Translations under genes and position numbers: made by a program
Notes under the pieces: model-generated
What the model saw: only the letters and a program-made list of their open reading frames with translations
Database searches by the model: none
Told to the model about the DNA's origin: nothing
In this document: in pieces, positions 9,099 through 18,379 of the stretch
Numbering within the stretch: the stretch's first letter is position 1
How the letters are laid out: every line of letters begins with the position of its first letter
NCBI GenBank assembly: GCA_025350105.1
Contig: JANXYJ010000014.1
Location: 1-64,000, forward strand
DNA from: Terriglobia bacterium
GTDB lineage: Bacteria > Acidobacteriota > Terriglobia > Bryobacterales > Bryobacteraceae
Reading direction: 5' to 3'
DNA length: 64,000 nucleotides

Positions 9099-9139
9099 AT
9101 CTATTCAAAGCCTGCGAAATCTATTCAAAAGCCTGCGAA
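9099..9139. repeat. Two-copy tandem repeat directly after the 6S-like RNA
   Basis: atctattcaaagcctgcgaa / atctattcaaaagcctgcgaa. Confidence 0.9.
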
Positions 9140-9188
9140 CTTTGGCTCTGCCGGCGGTGGCCGGCAGTCAATGCGTTAAGCTGGGTTC

Positions 9189-9968
9189 TTGACCAACCTC
9201 CTCTTTATCGGTGATATTTTTGCTTCCCCTGGGCGAACGATTGTAGCCCGCTACCTGCGCGACATCGTCGCCGCGGAAAAAATTGATCTGGCCATCGCCA
9301 ACGTCGAAAACGCCGCAGGCGGCTTCGGCATCACACCGCAACTGGCGGACGAGTTGTTCGGCTTTGGGCTGAACGTGCTCACCACGGGAAATCACGTTTG
9401 GGATAAGCGCGAAATTTACGACTACTTTCCGCGCCAGCCTCGGCTATTGCGGCCAGCCAATTACGTGGAGGAACTGCCTGGCGCAGGCTTGATCGTGGTC
9501 AAAGCAAGAAATGGTGTGGAATGCGCCGTGATGAATCTGCAAGGGCGGGTTTACATGCCCACCATCGATTGCCCGTTTCGCAAAGCCGATAGCCTGTTGG
9601 CCTCGATTCCAGAATCGGTGAAGGTCCGGTTCGTGGATTTCCATGCGGAGGTCACCAGCGAAAAAGTGACCATGGGTTGGTACCTGGACGGCCGCGTTTC
9701 CGGAGTGGTGGGAACGCACACGCACATTCCCACCGCCGACACGCGCATTCTGCCCAACGGAACTGCGTATCAAACCGACGCCGGCATGACCGGGCCGTAT
9801 CATGGCGTGATTGGCGTGGATAAAGAGATCATCCTGCAACGGTTTCTGACGCAAATGCCGGTGCGCATGGAAGCCGCGCGGCACGGTGCGGAGCTACATT
9901 CGGTGATCATCGAAGTGGATGAGACGACGGGAAAAGCGACGGCGGTGCGGCGGTTTACGGTGAGCTAG
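9189..9968 (+). CDS. YmdB family metallophosphoesterase (TIGR00282)
   Basis: LLFIGDIFASPGRTIV...ANVENAAGGFGIT...TTGNHVWDKREI...VVGTHTHIPTADTRILPNGTAYQTDAGMTGPYHGVIGV. Confidence 0.93.
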   Translation: MTNLLFIGDIFASPGRTIVARYLRDIVAAEKIDLAIANVENAAGGFGITPQLADELFGFGLNVLTTGNHVWDKREIYDYFPRQPRLLRPANYVEELPGAGLIVVKARNGVECAVMNLQGRVYMPTIDCPFRKADSLLASIPESVKVRFVDFHAEVTSEKVTMGWYLDGRVSGVVGTHTHIPTADTRILPNGTAYQTDAGMTGPYHGVIGVDKEIILQRFLTQMPVRMEAARHGAELHSVIIEVDETTGKATAVRRFTVS

Positions 9969-10003
9969 GCTCTAAGACTTGACGACCGCGTAAACTAGTT
10001 TAC

Positions 10004-11194
10004 TTGGCACTTACTTTTGAACAAGCGCGCAGTTGCGTGCTCCGCGAGGTTGGCTTAGCGATGGGGACGGAGTCCATTGGCTTGTCGGACTCCTCAGAGC
10101 GAATCCTCGCCGAGACGGTCACCGCTGACCGAGATTATCCACCGTTTCATCGTTCGGCCCGCGATGGGTTTGCGGTGCGGGCAGAGGATCTGCCGGGTCA
10201 ACTGAAAATCATCGGCGAAGTGCGGGCAGGACAGAACTTCGACGGCACGGTACATTTCAGGGAAGCGGTGGAGATTATGACGGGGGCTCCCCTGCCCCAA
10301 GGCGCGGATGCGGTGGTGATGGTGGAACACTGCGTGCGCGTGGTTGATGCAGTATTGGGCGATGTCGTTTCTATCGAAAAGACGGCGCTTTCCGGGGACA
10401 ATTTCAGTCCACGTGGATGCGAAACGAAAGCTGGCGAAATTGTTTTGGGTCCCGGGCACAAACTGGGCTATAGCGAAATCGCGCTGCTGGCGAGTGTGGG
10501 GCACGGTAAGGTGACGGTTTATCGAAAGCCGCAGGTGGCCATTATCGCGACGGGCGATGAAATTGTGCAGGTGGAGGAAACGCCGCTCAATTTTCAGATT
10601 CGCAATTCCAATGCGATGTCGCTGGCGGCGCAAGTTCGCCGCGCGGGCGGGATTCCCGACATTCTGCCTATCGCAGGTGACAACGAAGAATCCACGCGCG
10701 CGCAGGTGAAAGCGGGCTTGGCCGCCGACTTGTTGTTGCTTTCCGGAGGCGTTTCGGCTGGCAAGTATGACATCGTTGAAAAAGTATTGGCCGGGTTTGG
10801 CGCGGAGTTTTTCTTCGATCGCGTCCTGATTCAACCCGGCGCACCCGTTGTCTTCGGCAAAGTCCACGGCAAATTCTTTTTCGGCTTGCCAGGGAATCCG
10901 GCGTCGACGATGGTGACGTTCGAGATTTTCGCGCGCGCTGCGATTGAGCGGATGCAGGGCGTACTGGAACCAAACCTGGCAATCCTTCGGGCAAAATTGG
11001 TAAAACCGTTCAAGCAGAAACCGGGGCTGACCCGATTCCTCCCAGCATTGCTGACAGCCGATGGGATCGCACCGGTGAAATCGCAGGGGTCCGGTGATGT
11101 AGTGTCGCTGGCGAGGGCGAATGCTTATCTGGTTACCGATCCGAAAAGGGAAGAATGGGCGGCGGGGGAGGATATTGGAGTGCTGTTGAAATGA
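10004..11194 (+). CDS. moeA: Molybdopterin molybdotransferase MoeA
   Basis: DYPPFHRSARDGFAVR, MTGAPLPQGADAVVMVE, IIATGDEIV, LLSGGVSAGKYD, GLPGNPASTMVTFEIF. Confidence 0.93.
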   Translation: MALTFEQARSCVLREVGLAMGTESIGLSDSSERILAETVTADRDYPPFHRSARDGFAVRAEDLPGQLKIIGEVRAGQNFDGTVHFREAVEIMTGAPLPQGADAVVMVEHCVRVVDAVLGDVVSIEKTALSGDNFSPRGCETKAGEIVLGPGHKLGYSEIALLASVGHGKVTVYRKPQVAIIATGDEIVQVEETPLNFQIRNSNAMSLAAQVRRAGGIPDILPIAGDNEESTRAQVKAGLAADLLLLSGGVSAGKYDIVEKVLAGFGAEFFFDRVLIQPGAPVVFGKVHGKFFFGLPGNPASTMVTFEIFARAAIERMQGVLEPNLAILRAKLVKPFKQKPGLTRFLPALLTADGIAPVKSQGSGDVVSLARANAYLVTDPKREEWAAGEDIGVLLK

Positions 11195-11246
11195 GGACCG
11201 AATATAAGATCGCTCCCTTACGGTCGCGGCTTGGTGCTATCCGGGG

Positions 11247-11732
11247 ATGAAAAAACTATCGCATTATGATGATCGGGGCCACGCGCGGATGGTGGATGTG
11301 TCCGCCAAAGCAGAGACCAAACGCACGGCCACAGCGCATGCCTTCGTTCGCATTGCTTCATCGGTGTTGAAAAAATTGCCGCAGAACCCAAAGGGGAATC
11401 CGTTGGAGGTGGCTCGCTTTGCGGGAATCAGTGCCGCGAAGAAAACTTCCGAACTGATTCCGATGTGCCACCCACTGATGATTTCGCACGTGGACGTCGA
11501 ATGCAAGATCGAAGCCAAGGGTGTTCGCATCACATCTACCGTCACAATCACCGGACCAACGGGCGTTGAGATGGAAGCACTGACGGCGGCGGCGGTTGCG
11601 GCGCTCACGGTTTACGACATGACCAAAGCGCTCGACAAAGGCATTGAGATTCAGGATGTCTTTCTGGTTTCGAAGACCGGCGGGAAGTCGGGTGAGTACA
11701 AACGAAGCCAGCATAGAGGGAAGAAGGCGTGA
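11247..11732 (+). CDS. moaC: Cyclic pyranopterin monophosphate synthase MoaC
   Basis: ARMVDVSAKAETKRTATA...AAKKTSELIPMCHPLMISH...TGVEMEALTAAAVAALTVYDMTKALDKGIEI. Confidence 0.97.
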   Translation: MKKLSHYDDRGHARMVDVSAKAETKRTATAHAFVRIASSVLKKLPQNPKGNPLEVARFAGISAAKKTSELIPMCHPLMISHVDVECKIEAKGVRITSTVTITGPTGVEMEALTAAAVAALTVYDMTKALDKGIEIQDVFLVSKTGGKSGEYKRSQHRGKKA

Positions 11733-12229
11733 TCAAGGTCGCCATCATCACCATCAGCGATTCGGCCAGCGCCGGTGAGCGCGAAGACCGCTCCGGCCCA
11801 GCGTTGGTAGAGTGCGTTGCGAGTTTTGGCTGGGAAGTCTCTGAAACAAAACTGATTTCGGATGATTTTGGGGCGATTCAGGCTGCGGTGCTGGAAATGG
11901 CAGGCAGCGTGCTGGTCGTTGATCAAGGAATGGGCCATGATGTGATTGTGACTACGGGCGGAACGGGTGTGGCACCGAGGGATCAAACACCGGAGGCCAC
12001 CCGGAGCATCGCGGACCGCGAAATTGCAGGCATTGGCGAACTGATGCGCGCCGAAGGAGCAAAGAAGACCAAGTTCTCCTATTTGTCGAGAAGCACGGCG
12101 TTTACCTTGAAGCAGGTGCTGATTTTAAACCTGCCCGGATCGCCCAAAGGTGCGGTAGAGTCACTAGAGGCGGTGGCGCATCTGATTCCGCACGCGGTGG
12201 ACTTGTTACATGGGCGCACCAAACATTAG
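11729..12229 (+). CDS. mog: MogA/MoaB family molybdenum cofactor biosynthesis protein
   Basis: ITISDSASAGEREDRSGPAL...DVIVTTGGTGVAPRDQTPEATRSI...LNLPGSPKGAVESLEAV; overlaps the moaC stop. Confidence 0.93.
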   Translation: MIKVAIITISDSASAGEREDRSGPALVECVASFGWEVSETKLISDDFGAIQAAVLEMAGSVLVVDQGMGHDVIVTTGGTGVAPRDQTPEATRSIADREIAGIGELMRAEGAKKTKFSYLSRSTAFTLKQVLILNLPGSPKGAVESLEAVAHLIPHAVDLLHGRTKH

Positions 12230-12276
12230 GCGACTACAGGGTATTAGGCAATGGCAGGGCACTAGGCGATTGCAGG
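12223..12276. repeat. 18-bp degenerate tandem repeat (3 units) beginning at the mog stop codon
   Basis: acattaggcgactacagg / gtattaggcaatggcagg / gcactaggcgattgcagg; stop TAG at 12227-12229. Confidence 0.85.
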
Positions 12277-12318
12277 GAACGTGCGGCGCTGCCGCCGCAT
12301 CGAACGTATAGGTGGATT

Positions 12319-13395
12319 ATGAGTACAAAAACGGGTGTGCTGGCGTTGATTCTGTCCGGGGTGGTAGCGCAACCGCAATCCCCCGCCGCCACCGACAGGC
12401 CGGATTTCGGCGTCACCACTAATATTGTGATGGTGCCGGTGACGGTGACGCAGCGCGACGGCAGTATCCTGAATGGACTGAGCGCTAACGATTTCCGCCT
12501 GCTGGACAACAACAAAGTACAAAAGATCACGCAGGATATGACCACGCACCCGCTTTCGATTGCGATGGTGATTCAGGCCACCACCAACATGGAGAGCATG
12601 TTGCCCAAGATTCAGAAGCTGAGTTCACTTTTGCAGGCTCAGGTGCTGGGGGATGAGGGCGAGGTGGCCGTGCTGGCGTTCGATCATCGCATTGAAAAGC
12701 TTGCGGATTTCACTTCCGATGAAGCGCGTCTGCAGGCGACGCTGAAGAAACTGAAGCCCGGCAGCGGCAGTGCGCGTTTGAACGACGCGGCGATTGAAGG
12801 AATTCGGTTACTGAAAACCCGCCCGGCCACCCGGCGGCGCATTCTTTTGCTGATCAGCGAGCCGCACGATAAAGGCAGCGAACTGCGGGTGCGCGAAGTG
12901 CTGAGCGAAGCTGAGTTTGCCGGCGTGGTGATCTATTCGGTGAACGTTTCTTCGATTATCGCCAACGCGACAACGTCGGCTCCGGCGACGCGTTCAATCA
13001 CGGACAACAATCCCCCGGGGTCCACGTTTCAACCGGGTCCCGGTGGAGGCATCGCCACATCCACCACGCTTTCGCAAAACAATATGGGTAACTGGGCGCC
13101 CCTGATGAAGGAGATTTATACTTCCGCCGTTGACGTATTCAAGAAGAACCCCAGCGAAATTTATACATCCTATACAGGTGGCCGCGGCTACGCGTTTGGC
13201 ACACAAAAGGAGCTGGAGCGCGCGGTTTCGGCCATCGGTGAGGAATTGCACAGCCAGTACCTGTTGACATACAGCCCCAACAATCAGGACGAGGCTGGTT
13301 TTCACAACATTGTCGTGCAGGTGCTGAAGCCGGACCTGAAAATCCGCTCGCGCGACGGCTACTATATCGCCGGTAAGCTGCGCGAAGGAAAATAA
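12319..13395 (+). CDS. VWFA-related domain protein (Acidobacteria type)
   Basis: MVPVTVTQRDGSILNGLSANDFRLLDNNKVQKI...; VWA-like fold with ELHSQYLLTYSPNN ending. Confidence 0.85.
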   Translation: MSTKTGVLALILSGVVAQPQSPAATDRPDFGVTTNIVMVPVTVTQRDGSILNGLSANDFRLLDNNKVQKITQDMTTHPLSIAMVIQATTNMESMLPKIQKLSSLLQAQVLGDEGEVAVLAFDHRIEKLADFTSDEARLQATLKKLKPGSGSARLNDAAIEGIRLLKTRPATRRRILLLISEPHDKGSELRVREVLSEAEFAGVVIYSVNVSSIIANATTSAPATRSITDNNPPGSTFQPGPGGGIATSTTLSQNNMGNWAPLMKEIYTSAVDVFKKNPSEIYTSYTGGRGYAFGTQKELERAVSAIGEELHSQYLLTYSPNNQDEAGFHNIVVQVLKPDLKIRSRDGYYIAGKLREGK

Positions 13396-13405
13396 GCGCA
13401 AACGC

Positions 13406-13936
13406 TTGCGGCACATCCCCAACATATTGAGCTTTGCGCGCCTGGCGCTGGCGCCGTATGTGTTCGTCCTACAAACGCACCGTCAATACACGCGCGTATT
13501 GTGGCTGTTTGCGATTCTAGGCATCACCGACGTCATCGACGGTTTTCTGGCACGTAAGTTCAAGGCCACCTCGCGGTTGGGCGCTTACATCGATCCGCTA
13601 GCGGACAAATTGTTGCAAAGCGGTATGTTCGTGGTGCTGGCCGTTACCGGCGTCATCGAAAAATGGCTGGCCGTGGTGGTGCTGGGCCGGGACGTGCTGA
13701 TTCTGTCGGTGGCCGGGGCGCTCTATTTGTGGACCAAAAGGCGCACTTTCCCGCCCTCCCCGTGGGGCAAAATCAGCACGTTTGTGCAGATTGTGTTCGT
13801 GATGTTCGCGGTAGGGGAGTTGGCGGGGATTGTAAATAGCACGCCCGTTATGCTCCTAAAATGGCTGGTGGTTGTGTTGGTGGTGGTGAGCACGCTGGAC
13901 TATGCCAAGATCTTCCGGACGCAACCTCAAACATGA
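13406..13936 (+). CDS. CDP-alcohol phosphatidyltransferase (PgsA-like)
   Basis: DVIDGFLARKFKATSRLGAYIDPLADKLLQ matches the CDP-alcohol phosphotransferase motif DGx2ARx8Gx3Dx3D. Confidence 0.92.
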   Translation: MRHIPNILSFARLALAPYVFVLQTHRQYTRVLWLFAILGITDVIDGFLARKFKATSRLGAYIDPLADKLLQSGMFVVLAVTGVIEKWLAVVVLGRDVLILSVAGALYLWTKRRTFPPSPWGKISTFVQIVFVMFAVGELAGIVNSTPVMLLKWLVVVLVVVSTLDYAKIFRTQPQT

Positions 13937-14043
13937 CCCTTACCGCAGCTCGACTGGGACTGCTAGTCCCGCTTCTGAAAAGGCTTTTTGCACCCGCAGG
14001 TCCTTTGCTACCAATCAAATAAGATGCTATCCTGGTACAATTC

Positions 14044-15348
14044 ATGCGTACAGTCGACCTGATCCACCGCAAGCGCGACGGCGAGGAACTTTCCGGCGAA
14101 GAAATCGCCTTCCTCGTTGACGGATACACCGCCGGAACCATTCCGGACTACCAAGCCTCCGCTTTCCTAATGGCCGTATTCTTTTCCGGAATGACCGACC
14201 GGGAAGTGAGCGCCCTGACGGAGTGCATGGTTTTGTCTGGCGAGAAAGTTGATCTTTCGTCGGTTCCAGGCATTAAAGTTGACAAACATTCCACCGGGGG
14301 CGTGGGCGATAAAACCAGTCTGATTTCGTCTCCCATTGCCGCGGCGGCGGGCGTGACCGTGCCCATGATTTCCGGCCGGGCGCTGGGCCACACCGGCGGA
14401 ACGTTGGACAAACTGGAATCTATTCCCGGCTTTCGCACGAATCTGACTATCGACGAATTTCGCGCGCAACTGATACAGCACAAGCTGGCGTTTATCGGAC
14501 AAACGCCGGAAGTGGCGCCGGCGGACGGAAAGTTTTACGCGCTGCGCGATTCCACGGCTACCGTCGAATCCATTCCGCTGATTGCTTCGTCGATCATGTC
14601 GAAGAAGCTGGCCGTGGGTTTAGATGCGCTGGTGCTGGACGTGAAAGTGGGCGCGGGAGCCTTCATGAAACGCCAGGTGGACGCACGACGTTTGGCGCAG
14701 ATGATGGTTGGCATTGGCCGCCGCATGGATAAGAAGGTGCAAGCCTTGATCACCGACATGAATCAGCCGCTGGGCTACGCGATCGGGAATGCACTCGAAG
14801 TGATGGAAGTTTCCCAGACCCTGCAGAATGCGGGTCCGGCGGATTTGACGCGGCTGTCGCTGGAGTTGGCCGCGCGCATGATTCACCTGGGCAAGATCAC
14901 CGCGACGCTTGATGAAGCGCGGGAGTTGGCGCAGAAGAAATTATTGGATGGCTCGGGCTACGCGAAGTTGAAAGAAGTGATTGCGGCGCAGGGCGGCAAT
15001 CCTCAAGTGCTGGATCGCTTCGAGCTGTTGCCCAACGCCACCGGGGCACGCGAAATTGCTTCGCCGCGCGCGGGCTATATCAGCGCCATCGACGCCGAAT
15101 ACATTGGCCAGGCATCGTCCATGATCGGCGCAGGCCGTGATACCAAGGAAGACGCGATCGATCCCGCAGTCGGAGTAATTCTGGAAGTGAAGGTGGGCCA
15201 GAAGGTGGATGCCGGTGGCGTTTTGTGCCGCCTGTACTACACCCGCGAAGACCGCGTGGACGAAGCTGCCCAGTTGGTGGAGGACGCTTTCCGTATTTCC
15301 TCGACGGCCCCGGAAAGCCGCGAATTGATTCTTGAAGTCGTAGGCTGA
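14044..15348 (+). CDS. Pyrimidine-nucleoside / thymidine phosphorylase
   Basis: KVDKHSTGGVGDKTSL, SGRALGHTGGTLDKLESIPGF, LDVKVGAGAFM, GYAIGNALEV. Confidence 0.95.
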   Translation: MRTVDLIHRKRDGEELSGEEIAFLVDGYTAGTIPDYQASAFLMAVFFSGMTDREVSALTECMVLSGEKVDLSSVPGIKVDKHSTGGVGDKTSLISSPIAAAAGVTVPMISGRALGHTGGTLDKLESIPGFRTNLTIDEFRAQLIQHKLAFIGQTPEVAPADGKFYALRDSTATVESIPLIASSIMSKKLAVGLDALVLDVKVGAGAFMKRQVDARRLAQMMVGIGRRMDKKVQALITDMNQPLGYAIGNALEVMEVSQTLQNAGPADLTRLSLELAARMIHLGKITATLDEARELAQKKLLDGSGYAKLKEVIAAQGGNPQVLDRFELLPNATGAREIASPRAGYISAIDAEYIGQASSMIGAGRDTKEDAIDPAVGVILEVKVGQKVDAGGVLCRLYYTREDRVDEAAQLVEDAFRISSTAPESRELILEVVG

Positions 15349-15362
15349 TAGACTTCTCGGTC

Positions 15363-16589
15363 ATGGAACGTTTCACCGGCCTGCTAGGTCTGGTTGTCGT
15401 GATGGCTTTGGCGTATCTGTTTTCGTCGAATCGTAAAGCCATTCAACCTCGTGTGATTTACTGGGGACTGGGCCTGCAAATCGGCTTCGCTTTCCTGGTC
15501 CTTAAGACACCGCTGGCCGAGTGGTTTAAAGTCGCCAGCAACGTCATCAACCGCTTAATCGGCTATTCGGTGGAAGGCAGCAAGTTCGTCTTCGGGGATA
15601 AACTGGGCGCACCCAACGACCAGTTTGGCGTGGTGTTCGCCTTTCAGGTATTGCCCATTGTCATATTCATTGCGTCGCTGTTTGCGGTTCTCTATCAGTT
15701 GGGCGTGATGCAAGTTTTCGTTCGTATGATGGCCGTGCTGATGCAAAAAGTGATGGGCACAAGCGGCGCCGAATCCACCAGCGTGGCGGCCAGCATCTTC
15801 ATGGGCCAAACAGAAGCGCCACTCACCATCCGGCCATTTCTGGCGGGGCTAACCGAGAGCGAACTGTTTACGATTATGACCAGCGGCATGGCGCACGTCT
15901 CGGGTGCCGTGATGGCGGCGTATGTCTTAATCGCGCACGTGGAAATTCGCCATTTGCTGACAGCCGTCATCATGACGTCGCCCGCGACATTGATGCTGGC
16001 AAAAATGCTGATGCCAGAAACCGGCCAACCAGCCACGATGGGCAGAGTGAAAGTGGAAGTAGAAAAACCGGGCGTCAATATCATCGATGCGGCAGCGCGC
16101 GGGGCGGGCGATGGATTGCAACTGGCGCTGAACATCGGCGGCATGCTGATCGCCTTCATCGGGCTGATCGCCATGGTGAACGGGGGATTGCAGGCTCTGC
16201 ACGGAACGTCGCTATTGGCCTGGCTTCCTGATTCGCTGCAAGGCATACTGGGCCGCATATTCTCGCCCATCGCCTGGCTGCTGGGCGTGAAGTGGAAGGA
16301 TTGCGCCGCAGTTGGCAATTTATTGGGCACGCGTTTGATCCTGAACGAATTTGTGGCGTTCGTGGATCTGGGAAAAATCGGCAACACACTCGACCCGAAA
16401 TCTTTTGTAATTGCAACCTACGCGCTTTGCGGCTTCGCCAATCTCAGCTCCGTGGCAATTCAAGTGGGCGGCATTGGCGCGCTGGCGCCGTCGCGGAAAT
16501 CGGATTTGGCCAGAATGGGTATGAAGGCCGTGGCGGCCGGCACGATGGCGAATTTCATGTCGGCTTGTATCGCGGGAATACTGCAATGA
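15363..16589 (+). CDS. NupC-type concentrative nucleoside transporter
   Basis: SIFMGQTEAPLTIRPFL, MTSGMAHVSGAVMAAYV, NEFVAFVDLG, ALCGFANLSSVAIQVGGIGALAP. Confidence 0.93.
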   Translation: MERFTGLLGLVVVMALAYLFSSNRKAIQPRVIYWGLGLQIGFAFLVLKTPLAEWFKVASNVINRLIGYSVEGSKFVFGDKLGAPNDQFGVVFAFQVLPIVIFIASLFAVLYQLGVMQVFVRMMAVLMQKVMGTSGAESTSVAASIFMGQTEAPLTIRPFLAGLTESELFTIMTSGMAHVSGAVMAAYVLIAHVEIRHLLTAVIMTSPATLMLAKMLMPETGQPATMGRVKVEVEKPGVNIIDAAARGAGDGLQLALNIGGMLIAFIGLIAMVNGGLQALHGTSLLAWLPDSLQGILGRIFSPIAWLLGVKWKDCAAVGNLLGTRLILNEFVAFVDLGKIGNTLDPKSFVIATYALCGFANLSSVAIQVGGIGALAPSRKSDLARMGMKAVAAGTMANFMSACIAGILQ

Positions 16590-17359
16590 AAGTTGGCGTC
16601 GTTCTAGGCAGCGGCTTGGGCGCGTTCGCAGACGCGCTGGGTCACGGTAAAGAAGACCAGCACAAAGAAACTCCGTACAAGGAGATCGCCGGTTGGCCGG
16701 TTTCCACGGCGGTGGGTCACGCGGGCAAGCTGGTGGAAGGCCGGATTGGCAATGCGGACGTGATCGTTCTTTCCGGCCGCGTACATTTCTACGAAGGCTA
16801 CTCCGCACAACAGGTAACCTTCGGCATTCGGGAACTGAAGAAGCGCGGCGTAACCAGCGTCATCCTCACCAACGCCGCCGGCGGGATCAATACTGCATAC
16901 AAGCCCGGCGAATTTGTACTGATCTCCGATCACATCAATTTGATGGGCATGAACCCGCTGATGGGACCCAATGACGATGCGCTAGGCCCGCGCTTCCCGG
17001 ATATGAGCGAAGCGTATTCAAAACGCTTGCGCAAGCTTGCTCAAGACGCCGCGGCAGAGACAGGCTGGCTTCTAAAGGAAGGCGTTTACGTCGGACTCTC
17101 CGGGCCCAGCTACGAAACCCCCGCCGAGATTCGCTACCTGCGCACCATTGGCGCGGACTTGGTGGGCATGTCCACGGTGCCGGAAACCATCGTGGCCAAT
17201 CACCTGGGGATGGAAGTGCTTGGCATTTCGTGCGTCACCAACATGGCCGCCGGAATCCTGCCACAAAAACTGGTTCACGAGGAAGTGCTGGAGACCGGCG
17301 CAGGCGTGCGCGAAACAATCATTCAGTTGTTGAAGGCGATTGTTCCCCGCTTGGCCTGA
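16586..17359 (+). CDS. Purine-nucleoside phosphorylase
   Basis: VVLGSGLGAFADAL, SGRVHFYEGYS, LTNAAGGIN, LMGMNPLMGPN, GPSYETPAEIRYLRTIGADLVGMSTVPETIVANHLGMEVLGISCVTNMAAG; ATGA overlap with nupC (the ORF track start at 16292 is too long). Confidence 0.95.
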   Translation: MKVGVVLGSGLGAFADALGHGKEDQHKETPYKEIAGWPVSTAVGHAGKLVEGRIGNADVIVLSGRVHFYEGYSAQQVTFGIRELKKRGVTSVILTNAAGGINTAYKPGEFVLISDHINLMGMNPLMGPNDDALGPRFPDMSEAYSKRLRKLAQDAAAETGWLLKEGVYVGLSGPSYETPAEIRYLRTIGADLVGMSTVPETIVANHLGMEVLGISCVTNMAAGILPQKLVHEEVLETGAGVRETIIQLLKAIVPRLA

Positions 17360-17429
17360 ACTAAGCTTGGTTTGAACCAAGCTTGGCCTGAACTAAGCTT
17401 AGTTTGAATCAGGCTTCGCTTGAACTAAG
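17350..17429. repeat. 16-bp tandem repeat (5 units) beginning inside the last codons of the PNP gene
   Basis: cttggcctgaactaag / cttggtttgaaccaag / cttggcctgaactaag / cttagtttgaatcagg / cttcgcttgaactaag; gene stop TGA at 17357-17359 in unit 1. Confidence 0.93.
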
Positions 17430-17775
17430 CAACCAGGCGGATATCACGAATCGCCGACGTCACAATGGTGCCCGGATAGTCGGGGTGGCGAAATTCCAAG
17501 TGCATGCCGCGCCCCAAGTATGCCGTCATCAACATGGATCCACCCCAATTGCAGCCGTGAATACGCACCAGCACAGGCCGCGGGCAATATTCCGGATGAC
17601 CTGAAATCAGCGCATGGCCGTCGCCCGCCAGCACCAAAGTGTATTCACGATTGTCGGTTTCCACTTCCAAAGTGGACGCCTCCGGCAGGTCACGCAGGTA
17701 GACGCCGCCTTCGATTTCCGATCGAATCACGTTGCGATTGATCTGGTCGCTAAGATTCGGATGCGCGACAAACAT
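17425..17775 (-). CDS. Hypothetical protein
   Basis: 116 aa ORF; no family recognised. Confidence 0.5.
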   Translation of the reverse strand: MFVAHPNLSDQINRNVIRSEIEGGVYLRDLPEASTLEVETDNREYTLVLAGDGHALISGHPEYCPRPVLVRIHGCNWGGSMLMTAYLGRGMHLEFRHPDYPGTIVTSAIRDIRLVA

Positions 17776-17860
17776 GTGCTTAAGGTTTTATTCTACACCC
17801 AGTTTTCATACGACACTCGCCATCGCTTTACAATAGAGTTTAGGGTATCTCGCATCGATC

Positions 17861-18346
17861 ATGTCAGCCTTTTACCATCGCAGTGAACTTGTGGCGCAAC
17901 GCGCCGTCTGGCGGGCGGAAGGCAAAACCGTGGTATTCACGAACGGCTGCTACGATATTCTGCACCCCGGTCATATTCGATTACTGGAGCGCGCCCGATC
18001 CCTGGGCGATGTTCTGATTCTGGCCCTCAACACCGACGCCAGCGTAGCGCGATTGAAAGGCCCGTCGCGGCCTTTGATCGCGGAGAGCGACCGCTCCCAA
18101 ATGGCCTTGGCGCTAGAGGCAGTGGACGCCGTGACGCTTTTCGACCAGGACACGCCGCGCGAACTGATTGCCGAAGTGCTGCCCGATATTTTGATCAAGG
18201 GCGCCGATTGGGCCCACTTCATTGCTGGTAGGGAAGAAGTGGAAGCCGCCGGAGGCAAAGTGATCCTGTTGGCGCTGGAGCCCGGCTTCTCGACAACCAA
18301 CATCGAAAAAGAATTACTGGCGCGCGTTCCCGCTGTACATCCGTAG
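17861..18346 (+). CDS. D-glycero-beta-D-manno-heptose 1-phosphate adenylyltransferase (RfaE2/HldE C-terminal type)
   Basis: VVFTNGCYDILHPGHIRLLERARSLGDVLILALNTDASVARLKGPSRPLIAESDR; nucleotidyltransferase HxGH motif. Confidence 0.9.
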   Translation: MSAFYHRSELVAQRAVWRAEGKTVVFTNGCYDILHPGHIRLLERARSLGDVLILALNTDASVARLKGPSRPLIAESDRSQMALALEAVDAVTLFDQDTPRELIAEVLPDILIKGADWAHFIAGREEVEAAGGKVILLALEPGFSTTNIEKELLARVPAVHP

Positions 18347-18379
18347 ATCAAAACGTAAGTCAACTCGTTACCAAATTCA

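Noticed and set aside
13956-13970. GGGACT-GCT-AGTCCC hairpin as terminator
   Set aside because: Short stem without a following T-run; could be chance, so not called.
16292-16585. N-terminal extension of the PNP ORF in the track
   Set aside because: Overlaps nupC out of frame; the real start is ATG 16586 in an ATGA overlap.
17350-17429. CRISPR-like or phase-variable coding repeat
   Set aside because: No spacers; the units lie after the stop codon, so copy number does not alter the protein.
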